64,000 bases of DNA from Limnohabitans sp. 2KL-27 (GTDB taxonomy: Bacteria > Pseudomonadota > Gammaproteobacteria > Burkholderiales > Burkholderiaceae_C). The DNA lies in contig NZ_CXOP01000002.1 in NCBI RefSeq assembly GCF_001269345.1, forward strand, positions 992,853 to 1,056,852, written 5' to 3'. Positions 35,430 to 45,104 of the stretch are shown here, piece by piece. A program made the translations under genes and the position numbers. How positions within the stretch are numbered: position 1 is the stretch's first letter; the number at the start of each line of letters is the position of its first letter. The notes beneath the pieces were generated by a model. It made no database searches, was not told the DNA's origin, and saw nothing but the letters and a program-made list of their open reading frames with translations.

Positions 35430-36878
35430 ATGAAACCGAACTTTCTCTTGGGACTTTCCTGGGCAGCAGCCCTGCTGGCCAGCAGCTTCAGCGCCACGGG
35501 GCAGGCCCCGCAAGGCCAGGGCAGCGCCCAACCCACTGGCCAGACCCCAGCGGTCAGCGTGGCCCAGGTGCAGACCTTCACCTTGGCCAATGGCATGAGC
35601 TTGTGGGTCAAGCCCGATCGCCGCGCCCCCACCGCGGTGCACATGGTGTGGCTGCGCGTGGGCTCCATGGACGAGGTGGACGGCACCAGCGGCGTGGCCC
35701 ACGTGCTCGAGCACATGTTGTTCAAAGGCACGCCCACCTTGGCTGTGGGTGAGTTTTCAAGGCGCGTGGCCGCTTTGGGCGGGCGCGAAAACGCCTTCAC
35801 CGCCAAGGATTACACCGGCTATTACCAGCAAATCCCATCGAATCAACTCGAAGCCGTGATGCGTCTGGAGTCGGACCGCTTTGCCAACAACCAGTGGCCC
35901 GATGCCGAATTCGCCAAAGAGCTGGAGGTGGTGAAAGAAGAGCGCCGCCTGCGCACCGACGACAACCCCCGGGCCCAGTTGCACGAAATGCTCTCGGCCA
36001 CGGCCTTGTCGGCCTCGCCTTACCGCCGCCCCATTGTCGGCTGGATGAGCGACTTGGAGGCCATGACGGCGCAAGACGCCCGCGATTTTTACCGCAAGTG
36101 GTACACCCCGGCCAACGCGGTGGTGGTGGTGGCGGGCGATGTGGACCCGCTGCAAGTCAAGGCGCTGGCCGAGACGTATTACGGCACCATCCCGAGCAGG
36201 GCAGTGCCTGAGCGCAAGCCCCGGGAAGAGCCTGCGCAGCAAGGTCTGCGCCGTTTCGAATTCAAAGCCCCGGCCGAGCAGTCGTATGTGGCACTGGCCT
36301 TCAAGGTACCGCGCCTGGCCAGCCTGGCGGTCTCGCCCGAACACGACGATGCCCTGGCCTTGACGGTGCTGGCCGCCGTGCTCGATGGTTACAGTGGCGC
36401 CCGACTGGACCGTGCGCTGACCCAAGGCGACAACCGCTTGGCCGACAGCGTGGGGGCCTACAACGGCCTCATGGGCCGGGGCCCGCAGTTCTTTTATCTG
36501 GAAGGTGTGCCGGCCAAGGGCCAAAGCCCCGAGGCGCTGGAAGCGGCCTTGCGTGCCCAGGTGCAACGCGTGGCGACGGAAGGTGTCAACGAGGCCGAGC
36601 TGCAGCGCGTCAAAACCCAATGGGTGGCCAGCGAAATCTACAAGCTGGACTCCGTCTTCAACCAGGCCCGCGAGTTGGGCGTGGCTTGGACGCTGGGCTT
36701 GCCGCCGGACCACGGCACGCAGTTGATCGCCCGGCTGCGGCAGGTCACGCCTGCCCAGGTGCAGGCCGTGGCGCAAAAGTATTTTGGAGACGACAGCCTC
36801 ACCGTGGCCACTTTGCGGCCGCAGCCTCTGTCGGGCCAGCCCCGGGCGCGCCGTGCCCTGCCCGGTGCACGCCATTAA
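35430..36878 (+). CDS. M16 family zinc metallopeptidase (catalytic)
   Basis: 482 residues from ATG 35430, AAGGA 11 bases upstream (ATG 35421 is possible but too close to it). Signal peptide ends SATGQA. Inverted zinc motif H91-V-L-E94-H95 and the distal Glu171 (VKEERR) at the expected 76-residue distance. M16 enzymes degrade peptides in the periplasm and usually work with a second, inactive partner, here the next gene. The start lies 28 bases from the divergent ftsY start. Confidence 0.93.
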   Translation: MKPNFLLGLSWAAALLASSFSATGQAPQGQGSAQPTGQTPAVSVAQVQTFTLANGMSLWVKPDRRAPTAVHMVWLRVGSMDEVDGTSGVAHVLEHMLFKGTPTLAVGEFSRRVAALGGRENAFTAKDYTGYYQQIPSNQLEAVMRLESDRFANNQWPDAEFAKELEVVKEERRLRTDDNPRAQLHEMLSATALSASPYRRPIVGWMSDLEAMTAQDARDFYRKWYTPANAVVVVAGDVDPLQVKALAETYYGTIPSRAVPERKPREEPAQQGLRRFEFKAPAEQSYVALAFKVPRLASLAVSPEHDDALALTVLAAVLDGYSGARLDRALTQGDNRLADSVGAYNGLMGRGPQFFYLEGVPAKGQSPEALEAALRAQVQRVATEGVNEAELQRVKTQWVASEIYKLDSVFNQARELGVAWTLGLPPDHGTQLIARLRQVTPAQVQAVAQKYFGDDSLTVATLRPQPLSGQPRARRALPGARH

Positions 36879-36905
36879 AGCGCTGTGCCATTCAAGCGCC
36901 TTGTC

Positions 36906-38306
36906 ATGAAAGCCCAAACCCCCATGTCCCTGATCCTTTCCTTGAACGCATTGGCTTGGAGGCGCTCGACCTTGGCGCTGGCCTGTTGGGCTGCGGCCAG
37001 CTGGGCACAGGCCTCATTGCCCATCCAGCACTGGACCCAGCCCAGCGGTGCACGCGTGTATTTGGTCGAAAGCCACGCCATCCCCATGGTCGATGTGCAG
37101 ATCGACATCGATGCCGGCAGCCGCCGCGACCCGGCAGCGAAGGCGGGCCTGGCCTCGGTCATGGCCGGGCAAATGGCCAACGGCACACGTGCCGAGCCAC
37201 CAGTGCAAGGGAAGGGCCAAGGCCTTTACCCCCAGGCCATGGACGAAAACCAGATCGGTGAGGCCTGGGCCGACCTGGGCGCCAGCTTTGGGGTCAGTGC
37301 AGGCGGTGACCGCATGAGCTTTGGCCTGCGCAGCCTGAATTACCCCGACTTGCTGGACAAAGCCGTGGCCTTGGCGGCGCGGCAAATGGCGCACCCCGCT
37401 TTCCCAGAGGCCATGTGGCTGCGCGACCGCGAACGCCTCAGCGCCTCCATCCGTGAATCGCTGACCAAGCCCGGTACGGTGGTGCAGCACCGCTTTGCGC
37501 AAGCCGTGTACGGCCCGCACCCCTATGGCCAACGGGTCACGCCCGAGAGCTTGTCGCGCATCGGCGTGCAAGACTTCAAAAACCTGCACGCTCAGGCCCT
37601 GCGGGCGTGCCGCGCCACGGTGAGCGTGGTGGGGGCTTTGAGCCGCGCTCAAACCGATGCCTTGGTGCAGCGCCTGCTGGCGCAGTGGCCCCGCGAATCA
37701 GGCTGCCAGAGCTTGCCAACCGTGCCCGAAGTGGCCCCTTTGGCCGCCGCGCAAAACCTGAACCTGCCCTTTGACTCGGCCCAGGCCCATGTGCTGATGG
37801 GCCAGCCCGGCTACAAACGCACCGACCCCGACTTTTTTGCCCTGTTGGTGGGCAACCACATTTTGGGCGGCGGTGGCTTTGTTTCACGCCTGACCGAGCA
37901 GGTGCGCGAAAAACGCGGCCTGAGCTACAGCGTCTACAGCGCATTTGCCCCGGGTCTGCACGCCGGAGCTTTCATGGTGGGCCTGCAAACCCGACCTGAT
38001 CAGGCCAAGCAAGCTGTGGCCGTGGCCCAAGAGGTGGTGCAGGGCTTTGTGCGCCAAGGCCCCACCGAGGCCGAGCTGCAAGCGGCCAAATCCAACCTGG
38101 TGGGCGGCTTTGCGCTGCGCATCGACAGCAACCGCAAGCTGCTGGACAACGTGGCCAATATTGCTTGGAACCGGTTGCCTTTGGACTACCTGAACACTTG
38201 GACGCGGCAGATCGAGCGCGTCAGCGCCGCCGATGTGCAACGCGCCATGGCCCGGGTCCTGCAGCCCGAGCGCATGGTCACGGTGGTGGTGGGCGGTCAA
38301 CCCTGA
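36906..38306 (+). CDS. M16 family peptidase-like partner lacking the zinc motif
   Basis: 466 residues from ATG 36906 (GTG 36885 is an alternative). Signal peptide to about ASWAQA. It has the M16 fold, but the region equivalent to HxxEH reads KAGLASVMAGQMANGT, so it cannot bind zinc there. The C-terminal half has the RGLSYSVYSAFAPGLHAG stretch that supplies the conserved Arg/Tyr pair in inactive subunits. It is expected to form a heterodimer with the product of the upstream gene, 27 bases away. Confidence 0.92.
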   Translation: MKAQTPMSLILSLNALAWRRSTLALACWAAASWAQASLPIQHWTQPSGARVYLVESHAIPMVDVQIDIDAGSRRDPAAKAGLASVMAGQMANGTRAEPPVQGKGQGLYPQAMDENQIGEAWADLGASFGVSAGGDRMSFGLRSLNYPDLLDKAVALAARQMAHPAFPEAMWLRDRERLSASIRESLTKPGTVVQHRFAQAVYGPHPYGQRVTPESLSRIGVQDFKNLHAQALRACRATVSVVGALSRAQTDALVQRLLAQWPRESGCQSLPTVPEVAPLAAAQNLNLPFDSAQAHVLMGQPGYKRTDPDFFALLVGNHILGGGGFVSRLTEQVREKRGLSYSVYSAFAPGLHAGAFMVGLQTRPDQAKQAVAVAQEVVQGFVRQGPTEAELQAAKSNLVGGFALRIDSNRKLLDNVANIAWNRLPLDYLNTWTRQIERVSAADVQRAMARVLQPERMVTVVVGGQP

Positions 38307-38358
38307 AGGGCAAGAACAAGATGGGTTTCAAGGCTTTGGCCCTTTACACTCGCAAGCT

Positions 38359-39057
38359 ATGTCCTTTGCCCCATCCAAACGTCCACCGCTGAGCGGCGCG
38401 GTCCGTCATGCCGCCGCAAAAAAGCCCAAGAATCCGGTGCCCAAAGGCCCGTCCTCCCATGAGATTCGCATCATCGGTGGGCAATGGCGCCGCACCCGGC
38501 TGAAGGTGATGGACAAACCCGGTCTGCGGCCCACGCCCGACCGCGTGCGTGAAACTTTGTTCAACTGGCTGGGCCAGGACCTGAGCGGCTGGCGCTGCGT
38601 GGACGCGTTTGCCGGCACCGGCGTGCTGGGGCTGGAGGCCGCCTCGCGCGGCGCGGCCCATGTGCTGATGGTCGAGCAAGACGCCATGCTCGTGCGCGAT
38701 TTGGAGGGCCATGTCACCCGCCTCAAAGCCAGCATGGTCAGCGTGCAGCGCGGTGATGCGGTGAGCACTTTGGGCCGTTTGCCTGCGGGCAGTGTGGACC
38801 TGGTGTTCATCGACCCGCCCTTTGACGGCCCTTGGTTTGAACCGGCCCTCAAAGCCGCCACCCGGGCCGTGCCCGTGGGTGGCTGGATTTACCTGGAAGC
38901 GCCGGTGGCCTGGCCTGCCGAGGCGCTGGCGGCTTTGGGCCTGCAGTGCGAGCGCCACCTCAAAGCGGGTGCGGTGCATGCGCACTTGTTGCAACGCACG
39001 AGCCCCGTGGCTGGGCCCACCCCATCCGCTACCCCGATCGAAGGAGACACGCCATGA
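38359..39057 (+). CDS. rsmD: 16S rRNA (guanine(966)-N2)-methyltransferase
   Basis: 232 residues from ATG 38359; an earlier in-frame ATG lies inside the peptidase gene. RIIGGQWRRTRL start of the fold, LRPTPDRVRETLFNWLG, SAM motif DAFAGTGVLGLEAASRGA and catalytic FIDPPF. A basic, lysine-rich N-terminal extension of ~35 residues is longer than in E. coli. Its stop overlaps the coaD start (ATGA), the usual rsmD-coaD pairing. Confidence 0.95.
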   Translation: MSFAPSKRPPLSGAVRHAAAKKPKNPVPKGPSSHEIRIIGGQWRRTRLKVMDKPGLRPTPDRVRETLFNWLGQDLSGWRCVDAFAGTGVLGLEAASRGAAHVLMVEQDAMLVRDLEGHVTRLKASMVSVQRGDAVSTLGRLPAGSVDLVFIDPPFDGPWFEPALKAATRAVPVGGWIYLEAPVAWPAEALAALGLQCERHLKAGAVHAHLLQRTSPVAGPTPSATPIEGDTP

Positions 39058-39560
39058 GCCGACCTGCCCACACCGCTGTGACCGCTGTTTACTCCGGCAC
39101 GTTTGACCCACTGACCTTGGGCCATGAAGACGCGATCCGCCGCGCTGCGCAGATGTTTGACCAGGTCATCATCGCGGTGGCCCGGGCGCACCACAAGAAC
39201 ACGATGTTCACCTTGGACGAGCGGCTGGCGCTGGCGCAAACCGCGTTGGCCGATTGCCCCAATGTGAAGGCCCTGCCTTTTGATGGCTTGATCGTGGAGT
39301 TTGTGCGCGCGCAAAACGCCCAGGTCATCGTGCGCGGCCTGCGTTCGGTGACCGATTACGACTACGAAACCCAAATGTCGGGCATGAACCGCCACCTCGC
39401 CCCGGAAGTGGACACGGTGTTCTTGCACACCAGCGCGGGCGTGCAGCACATCAGCAGCACCTTGGTGCGCGAAATCGCCAAACTTGGCGGCGATGTCTCG
39501 GGCCTGGTGTCCACCCCCGTGCTCAACGCCTTGCAGGGCAAGGTCGCGATCAAGCATTGA
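39054..39560 (+). CDS. coaD: Phosphopantetheine adenylyltransferase
   Basis: 168 residues from ATG 39054 with AAGGAG upstream. Nucleotidyltransferase motifs: YSGTFDPLTLGHEDAIRRA (T/HxGH) and ISSTLVREIAKLGGD. It catalyses the penultimate step of coenzyme A synthesis, adding AMP to 4'-phosphopantetheine. It is translationally coupled to rsmD and convergent with recJ (44 bases between stops, no clear hairpin). Confidence 0.97.
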   Translation: MSRPAHTAVTAVYSGTFDPLTLGHEDAIRRAAQMFDQVIIAVARAHHKNTMFTLDERLALAQTALADCPNVKALPFDGLIVEFVRAQNAQVIVRGLRSVTDYDYETQMSGMNRHLAPEVDTVFLHTSAGVQHISSTLVREIAKLGGDVSGLVSTPVLNALQGKVAIKH

Positions 39561-39604
39561 CAGCGGCCTGAAAACCATCGCGCACGGGGCGCACGCCTAC
39601 CCAT

Positions 39605-41314
39605 TCACAGCTGCGCGCCTTCGACCAAAAAGCGCACCCGCTTTTGGCCCTGCCACTCGTCGGCGTCCAGCCGGTAAGCCAACTTCACCCGTGCTGGCAG
39701 TGGCTCGGTGCGGCCAAACCAGATGCCGTCAACCGGCTGACCCTGGTGCTTCATCTTGAGCGACAGGTGTTTTTCTCCCACCAGCCGTTGAGACACGATC
39801 TCGATCTCTTCGCAAAACACGGGCGGCGCAAAGCCCTGGCCCCAGACCTCGTGGTGCAGCATGTCCACCAGATCCACCCGGCGGTATTCGGCGGGCAGCG
39901 GCCCATCGGTCTCCAAGCGGCGCTGAAGGGTGGCCGCGTCCAGCCACTCCAGGGCGACTTGGTTGAGCGTTTCTTCGAACACATCCAGGTGCTCTTCGGC
40001 CACCGTGCAGCCTGCCGCCATGGCGTGACCGCCAAAGCGAAGCAACACGCCCGGGGCACGTTTGGCCACCAGATCGAGCGCGTCGCGCAAATGAAAGCCC
40101 GCAATCGAGCGGCCCGAGCCCTTGAGTTCATGCTCTTTGCCCGGGGCGCTGCTGGCCGCGAACACAAAGGTGGGGCGGTGCAGCTTGTCCTTGATGCGCG
40201 AGGCCACGATGCCCACCACACCTTCGTGAAAATCCGGGTCAAACACGCAAATGGCGGGCGGCGGCTCCTCACCTTCGTCGAACAGCGACTCGGCCATCTC
40301 CATGGCCATCTCGCGCATGTCGCCCTCGATCACGCGGCGTTCGCGGTTGATCGCATCGAGCTGCCGGGCCAGCTCGTCGGCGCGGCCCGTGTCGTCGGTG
40401 AGCAGGCACTCGATGCCCAGCGTCATGTCGGCCAGGCGTCCTGCGGCGTTGATGCGCGGGCCCAGGGCAAAGCCAAAGTCAAAGGTGGTGGCCTTGGCAG
40501 TTTCGCGGCTGGCCACTCGCATGAGCGCGGCCATGCCGGGTGGCAAAGCGCCCGCCCGAACCCGGCGCAGACCTTGGGCCACCAACCGGCGGTTGTTGGC
40601 GTCAAGCCGGACCACATCGGCCACCGTGCCCAAGGCCACCAAGGGCAGCAGGGCGTCCAGCCGGGGCTGGTTGCTGGCGTCGAACACGCCACGCTGGCGC
40701 AGCTCGGCGCGCAGGGCCAGCAGCACATAAAACATGACGCCCACACCGGCGATGGATTTGCTGGGGAAGCTGCAGCCGGGCTGGTTGGGGTTGACGATGA
40801 CCTCGGCCGTGGGCAGTTCACTGCCGGGCAAATGGTGGTCGGTCACCAGCACTTGCAGGCCCAGCGCTTGCGCCGCTTGCACGCCCGCCACACTGGCGAT
40901 GCCGTTGTCCACCGTGATCAGCACATCGGCGCCTTGGGCGTGCACCCGCTCTGCGATGGGGGGTGTCAGGCCATAGCCGTCCACCACCCGGTCGGGCACC
41001 AAATAGCCCACGTTTTGCGCACCCAGCATGCGCAGGCCGCGCACGCCCACGGCGCAGGCGGTGGCCCCGTCGCAGTCGTAGTCGGCCACGATGCACAGGC
41101 GTTTGTTCTGAGCCATGGCATCGGCCAAGAGTTTGGCGGCTTCTGTGGTGCCCAGCATCTCGGCCGGGGACAGCAGCAGGTTCAGGGCGTCGTCAAGTTC
41201 GTCTTTGGACAGCACGCCCCGGGCGGCATACAGCCGGGCCAGCAGAGGGTGGATGCCCGCTTGTTCCAGCGCCCAGGCGCTGCGGGGAGGGACATCTCGG
41301 GTGAGCAAATTCAT
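39605..41314 (-). CDS. recJ: Single-strand-specific exonuclease RecJ
   Basis: 569 residues from ATG 41314. DHH superfamily motifs: IVADYDCDGATA, TVDNGIAS, VTDHHLPG, ALGTVADVV, then the DHHA1 region LLRFGGHAMAAG, and a C-terminal OB-like domain. It degrades single-stranded DNA 5'-3' in recombination and mismatch repair. The RpfE-like gene ends 7 bases upstream, so the two are likely one transcript. Confidence 0.96.
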   Translation of the reverse strand: MNLLTRDVPPRSAWALEQAGIHPLLARLYAARGVLSKDELDDALNLLLSPAEMLGTTEAAKLLADAMAQNKRLCIVADYDCDGATACAVGVRGLRMLGAQNVGYLVPDRVVDGYGLTPPIAERVHAQGADVLITVDNGIASVAGVQAAQALGLQVLVTDHHLPGSELPTAEVIVNPNQPGCSFPSKSIAGVGVMFYVLLALRAELRQRGVFDASNQPRLDALLPLVALGTVADVVRLDANNRRLVAQGLRRVRAGALPPGMAALMRVASRETAKATTFDFGFALGPRINAAGRLADMTLGIECLLTDDTGRADELARQLDAINRERRVIEGDMREMAMEMAESLFDEGEEPPPAICVFDPDFHEGVVGIVASRIKDKLHRPTFVFAASSAPGKEHELKGSGRSIAGFHLRDALDLVAKRAPGVLLRFGGHAMAAGCTVAEEHLDVFEETLNQVALEWLDAATLQRRLETDGPLPAEYRRVDLVDMLHHEVWGQGFAPPVFCEEIEIVSQRLVGEKHLSLKMKHQGQPVDGIWFGRTEPLPARVKLAYRLDADEWQGQKRVRFLVEGAQL

Positions 41315-41321
41315 GGGGAGA

Positions 41322-42269
41322 TCAGGCGGTGAGCAGGGCTTGAAGTGTCGCTGCAGGGGAAGATTTTTGAAACAGTCGGGTGATCCGCTGGTGCCAGGCC
41401 GCTGGCGCGGCCGTGTAAGTGTGGGCCGTGTGTTCGCTGCACAGGCTGAGCGTGCCTTGGCCCGTGGCCTTGACGTGTTGCAACAAGTCGGCCACGGCCG
41501 TGGCATCGAGCTGCTGCCAAGCTTGTCGCCAAGTCTGCAGATCGCCATTCAAGGCGCTGGACCGCAGGGCGTCCGACACGGTCAAGGGCTGGGCTGCGGC
41601 GGGTGGGGGGGCAGGCAGCTTGCCTGCGCCATGCAGCCAAAAGGCGTTGACGGTGTGCTGTCTGCGGGCCTCGCGGGCGTCGTTCACGGGATGGTTGTAG
41701 AGCAGCATCTGCATCTCGCTTTGCAGGCGTTGCAGGGGGCGGGCAGCGGGGTGCTGGGGCATCCAGTCTTTCACGTTCTGGCCGATCACCCGGTCGAGCG
41801 AGGCGGTGGGCAGATTGGCCAGCAGCGCCCCTTGGGCGTGCCAGCGCAAGGCGCTGTGCCAGGTCACCTGCAAGCCGTCTTCTTGCAAAAACGGCTGCAT
41901 GGCTTGCAGCAATTGCTGCGATTCATCGTCGCTCAAGCGCAAATGCGCGGGGTCGGCCATCACCACTTGGTCCATGCCGATCTGCCAGTGGCAGGGGGTC
42001 ATCCAGGCTTGGGGGGCTGCGCTGTGCTGGCCTTGCAGCGCTAGGTGCCAAGCGGCCCAGGGCAGGGTGGGGGCGTCAAGCGGCCAGCCCAGGGCCTGGG
42101 CTTTCAGGCGCTCGTGCGGCAGGTGCAGCGGTGGGGTTTCAGGTTCTTGGAGCACCTGCTGGCGTTGCATCAGCGGCAGCAGGGCTTGCAAATGGGGCCA
42201 CTGCAAACCGGCCCAAACCTCGGGGCCGATGAGGGCGTGGCTGGCGGCGAAGGGAATGATCAGGTGCAT
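41322..42269 (-). CDS. RpfE-like protein (annotated elsewhere as phosphoglycerate mutase-like)
   Basis: 315 residues. N-terminus MHLIIPFAASH, tryptophan-rich middle, and a segment NHPVNDAREARRQHTVNAFWLHGAGKL shared by proteins next to recJ in Burkholderiales and Xanthomonas rpfE. No catalytic metal-binding set of a true phosphoglycerate mutase is obvious. The recJ adjacency supports the assignment; the function is unknown. Confidence 0.55.
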   Translation of the reverse strand: MHLIIPFAASHALIGPEVWAGLQWPHLQALLPLMQRQQVLQEPETPPLHLPHERLKAQALGWPLDAPTLPWAAWHLALQGQHSAAPQAWMTPCHWQIGMDQVVMADPAHLRLSDDESQQLLQAMQPFLQEDGLQVTWHSALRWHAQGALLANLPTASLDRVIGQNVKDWMPQHPAARPLQRLQSEMQMLLYNHPVNDAREARRQHTVNAFWLHGAGKLPAPPPAAAQPLTVSDALRSSALNGDLQTWRQAWQQLDATAVADLLQHVKATGQGTLSLCSEHTAHTYTAAPAAWHQRITRLFQKSSPAATLQALLTA

Positions 42270-42501
42270 GGGGCCTGATTGTCGCAGGCCACCCGATGAC
42301 CTTGAACCGCTGGACTTGGGGGGTCTTCAGGCGGCGTTCATGCCGAAGATCACCGCCCAAACCGCGCGCTTGTTTTGTCAATCCAGTTGGGCAACCCGTC
42401 TTCGAGGCTTTTGGCGGCGTGCCGGGGGCGATGGGGTTCTATTCACAGTTTTTGGTCCGTGGGGGTTGGACGGCCGGAGGTCAAGGCCACTGGGCTGAGC
42501 G

Positions 42502-43173
42502 TCAAGCCCAGTCATCTCCAGCGTCCCCAAAAATGTCGCCCACATCTTCAGCTGAAGCCTGTGGCGACACCAGACCGGGTAAGTCTTCCTCTGCGGCGTG
42601 GCCCAAAGAGGATGCGGCGTTGGACTCGGGCGAGGACTTGGACTGCCCCATGAGGCTTTGCATGCCCTGAAACAACAAGCCCCCCGCCACCACGCCTGCC
42701 GCGGTGGTCGCCATTTGGGTCATCATGCCGCCGCCCCAAGCGCTGGTGGGTGCGGCTTGGGCGGGCATGGCCGCTGGGCGTGCGACCGTGGGTGCGCGGG
42801 TGGCGAAAGGGGCTGTAGGGCTTGGCATGGTCGGTGCGGCTGTTTCCGCACCCCGGCCCCAGCCCTGCGCACCTGTCATCCAAGACCCCTGGGTGGCCGG
42901 TGCAGGCACTGGGGCGGCCTGGTTTTTTTGGAGTTCGGCCAATTGCGCCAACTGCTGCATGCATTGCGTCTCCAATTGCTGGATACGGGATTGGGCCGCC
43001 TCCAGCGCCAAACCCAAACCCATGGCCCGCTGCACCAGCAAATAAGCGGCATCGGCTTGGGCACTGACCGCTTCACGGATCAGCTGGTCTGCCGTGGTGT
43101 CTTTCGGGTCGGCTCGGGTCTGGCGCAAAGCGCTCAAAAATTGCTGCAACTGGTCACGTTCTGAGGCGTTCAT
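42502..43173 (-). CDS. DUF2076 domain protein
   Basis: 223 residues. N-terminal helix MNASERDQLQQFLSALRQTR and a coiled coil (about 40-85) characterise DUF2076. Then a low-complexity Pro/Ala/Thr/Gly stretch, a glycine-rich hydrophobic segment GVVAGGLLFQGMQSLMG and an acidic tail. The role is unknown; some entries call it a periplasmic ligand-binding sensor without evidence. About 230 bases downstream of its stop, up to the RpfE-like gene start, hold no gene I can support. Confidence 0.85.
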   Translation of the reverse strand: MNASERDQLQQFLSALRQTRADPKDTTADQLIREAVSAQADAAYLLVQRAMGLGLALEAAQSRIQQLETQCMQQLAQLAELQKNQAAPVPAPATQGSWMTGAQGWGRGAETAAPTMPSPTAPFATRAPTVARPAAMPAQAAPTSAWGGGMMTQMATTAAGVVAGGLLFQGMQSLMGQSKSSPESNAASSLGHAAEEDLPGLVSPQASAEDVGDIFGDAGDDWA

Positions 43174-43377
43174 CGGGTCACCTTTGGGGCCAAGGAAGGC
43201 CCATTATGGGTAAACCCAGTGGACCAGGTGCAGGCTGGATTTGAATCCGCAGACTCAAGAGGGCATGCGGGGTTTTGTGGCAGAGGCACCTGGTCGCGAT
43301 GGGCCTGTCATCCCAACCGGCCAGGGCCAGGGCTTCAAAGGCACAATGACAGCCAACTCAAAAAAACCGGAGACCCG

Positions 43378-44562
43378 ATGAAAGAGACCCCGTATGCCTG
43401 GGTGGTGGTGTGGGCCACCTTTGTGTGCCTGGCCGTGATCTTTGGGGTGTCGTATTCGTTTGCAGCGTTCTTTGAGTCGTTTGCGGCCGAGTTTTCTGCG
43501 CAGCGGGCCGATGTGTCCTGGATTTTTGGCCTGTCGGGCTTTGTTTATTTTGTGTTGGGCGCAGGCGGCGGCGTCTTGGCCGACCGCTTTGGCCCGCGCA
43601 AGGTGTGCTCGGCCGGCATGGTGCTGATCGCCTCGGGTTTGCTGGCCACCAGCTGGGCCACGTCCTTGCTGGCGGTGTATCTGAGCTATGGTTTGCTGGT
43701 GGGATTGGGCATTGCCTTGGTCTACACCCCATCGATTGCCAGCGTGCAGCCTTGGTTCACCACCCGCCGGGGGCTGGCCGGGGGCTTGGCCAGCTCGGGC
43801 GTGGGGGCGGGCACCTTGCTGGTGCCTGTGCTGGTGGCCATGGCGATTGGTCCCATGCCGTGGCGCCAAGCCATGCAGTGGCTGGCCTTGGGGGTGCTGG
43901 TGCTGGGCTTGCTGGCAGCGGGTTTGCTGCGGCGCGCGCCGGCAGCTCAGTCGCCGGGGGCGGGCGGTTCCGCCACGGGTCTGACTTTGCGCGAAACCCT
44001 GCACAGCCCAAGTTTTCGCTGGCTGTACCTGGCCACCGTGCTGGCCTCACCGGTGATGTTCATCCCGTTTGCGCACGTGTCAGCTTCGGCCCGAGATTTG
44101 GGCCTGGGCGAGGCCTTTGCGGTCGGCTTGGTGGGCTTGATCGGTGTGGGCAGTCTGATTGGGCGCTTTGCCATTGGCCTGCTGGCCGACCGGCTCGGCC
44201 GGGCGCAGACGCTGGTGCTGATGCAGCTGTCCATGGGCGCGTCGTATGCGCTGTGGGGGCTGGCCGGGGGGCAGGGGCTGCTGCTGGTGTTTGCCCTGTG
44301 GTTTGGGCTCAGTTATGGCAGCATCGTGTCGCTCTTGCCCGCCATTTGCATGGATTACTTTGGTGGCCGGTCGGTGGCCAGTGTGGTGGGCACGCTCTAC
44401 AGCGGCGCGGCCCTGGGCAATTTGCTGGGGCCCGTGCTGGCCGGAGCGGCGTTTGACTGGAGCGGGCATTATCTGGGTGTGATGGCGGTGTGCGGCGCTC
44501 TGTCGCTCATGGCCACCTGGGCCTCAGGGCAGATGAAACGCAGCGGCCATGTGAAGTATTGA
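43378..44562 (+). CDS. MFS transporter, monocarboxylate/oxalate-formate type
   Basis: 394 residues from ATG 43378 (GGAGACCCG upstream), 12 membrane helices. MFS motif A LADRFGPRKV after helix 2 and its repeat LLADRLGRAQT. The layout FFESFAAEFSAQRADVSWIFGLSGFVYF resembles OFA/MCT-like carboxylate carriers. The substrate cannot be told. The ~200 bases upstream, divergent from DUF2076, show no RNA gene or strong promoter. Confidence 0.85.
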   Translation: MKETPYAWVVVWATFVCLAVIFGVSYSFAAFFESFAAEFSAQRADVSWIFGLSGFVYFVLGAGGGVLADRFGPRKVCSAGMVLIASGLLATSWATSLLAVYLSYGLLVGLGIALVYTPSIASVQPWFTTRRGLAGGLASSGVGAGTLLVPVLVAMAIGPMPWRQAMQWLALGVLVLGLLAAGLLRRAPAAQSPGAGGSATGLTLRETLHSPSFRWLYLATVLASPVMFIPFAHVSASARDLGLGEAFAVGLVGLIGVGSLIGRFAIGLLADRLGRAQTLVLMQLSMGASYALWGLAGGQGLLLVFALWFGLSYGSIVSLLPAICMDYFGGRSVASVVGTLYSGAALGNLLGPVLAGAAFDWSGHYLGVMAVCGALSLMATWASGQMKRSGHVKY

Positions 44563-44581
44563 GCCAAGAAAGACTGACCTC

Positions 44582-45049
44582 ATGAACAACGATTTGCACG
44601 CGCTGCGGCGCATCCTCCAAAGTTGCCACACCATCGCCGTGGTGGGCTTGTCTGCCGAATGGCACCGCCCCAGTTACTTTGCGGCCAAGTATATGCAGAC
44701 GCACGGCTTCAGGATCGTGCCGGTCAATCCCCGCTATGCGGGCAGCCAAGTGTTGGGCGAGACTTGCTACGCCAGTTTGGGCGACATCCCTTTCCCGGTC
44801 GACATGGTCGATGTGTTTCGCCGCAGCGAAGATGTGCTGCCGATCGCCGAGCAAGCCGTGCAGATCGGCGCGCGGTGCCTGTGGCAACAGTTGGGGGTGG
44901 CCAACGCGCCAGCCCAAGCGCTGGCCCTGCAGGCGGGGCTGGATTCGGTGAGCAACCGCTGCGTCAAGATCGAACACGCCCGCTTGTTTGGAGGCCTGAA
45001 CTGGGTGGGCGTGAACACCGGCATCATCTCGGCGCGGCGGCTGGTGTGA
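44582..45049 (+). CDS. CoA-binding domain protein (YccU-like)
   Basis: 155 residues. Rossmann-like CoA-binding fold with VVGLSAEWHRPSYFAAKYMQ, VNPRYAGSQVLGE and a C-terminal NRCVKIEHARL. YccU-type proteins bind CoA or nucleotides; the physiological role is undefined. It starts 19 bases after the MFS gene and ends 55 bases before the sulfhydrylase. Confidence 0.88.
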   Translation: MNNDLHALRRILQSCHTIAVVGLSAEWHRPSYFAAKYMQTHGFRIVPVNPRYAGSQVLGETCYASLGDIPFPVDMVDVFRRSEDVLPIAEQAVQIGARCLWQQLGVANAPAQALALQAGLDSVSNRCVKIEHARLFGGLNWVGVNTGIISARRLV

Positions 45050-45104
45050 GGGCCGACACCATGGGCCCTTGCCATTTTTGAACCGACTTTTCATACCGAC
45101 TGCC

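Noticed and set aside
43228..43250. GGATTTGAATCC resembles a tRNA T-arm
   Set aside because: The flanking bases do not form a 5-bp T stem and no acceptor or anticodon arm can be drawn on either strand.
45050..45104. SAM or other methionine-related riboswitch before metY
   Set aside because: Only 55 bases are available and no such fold can be drawn.
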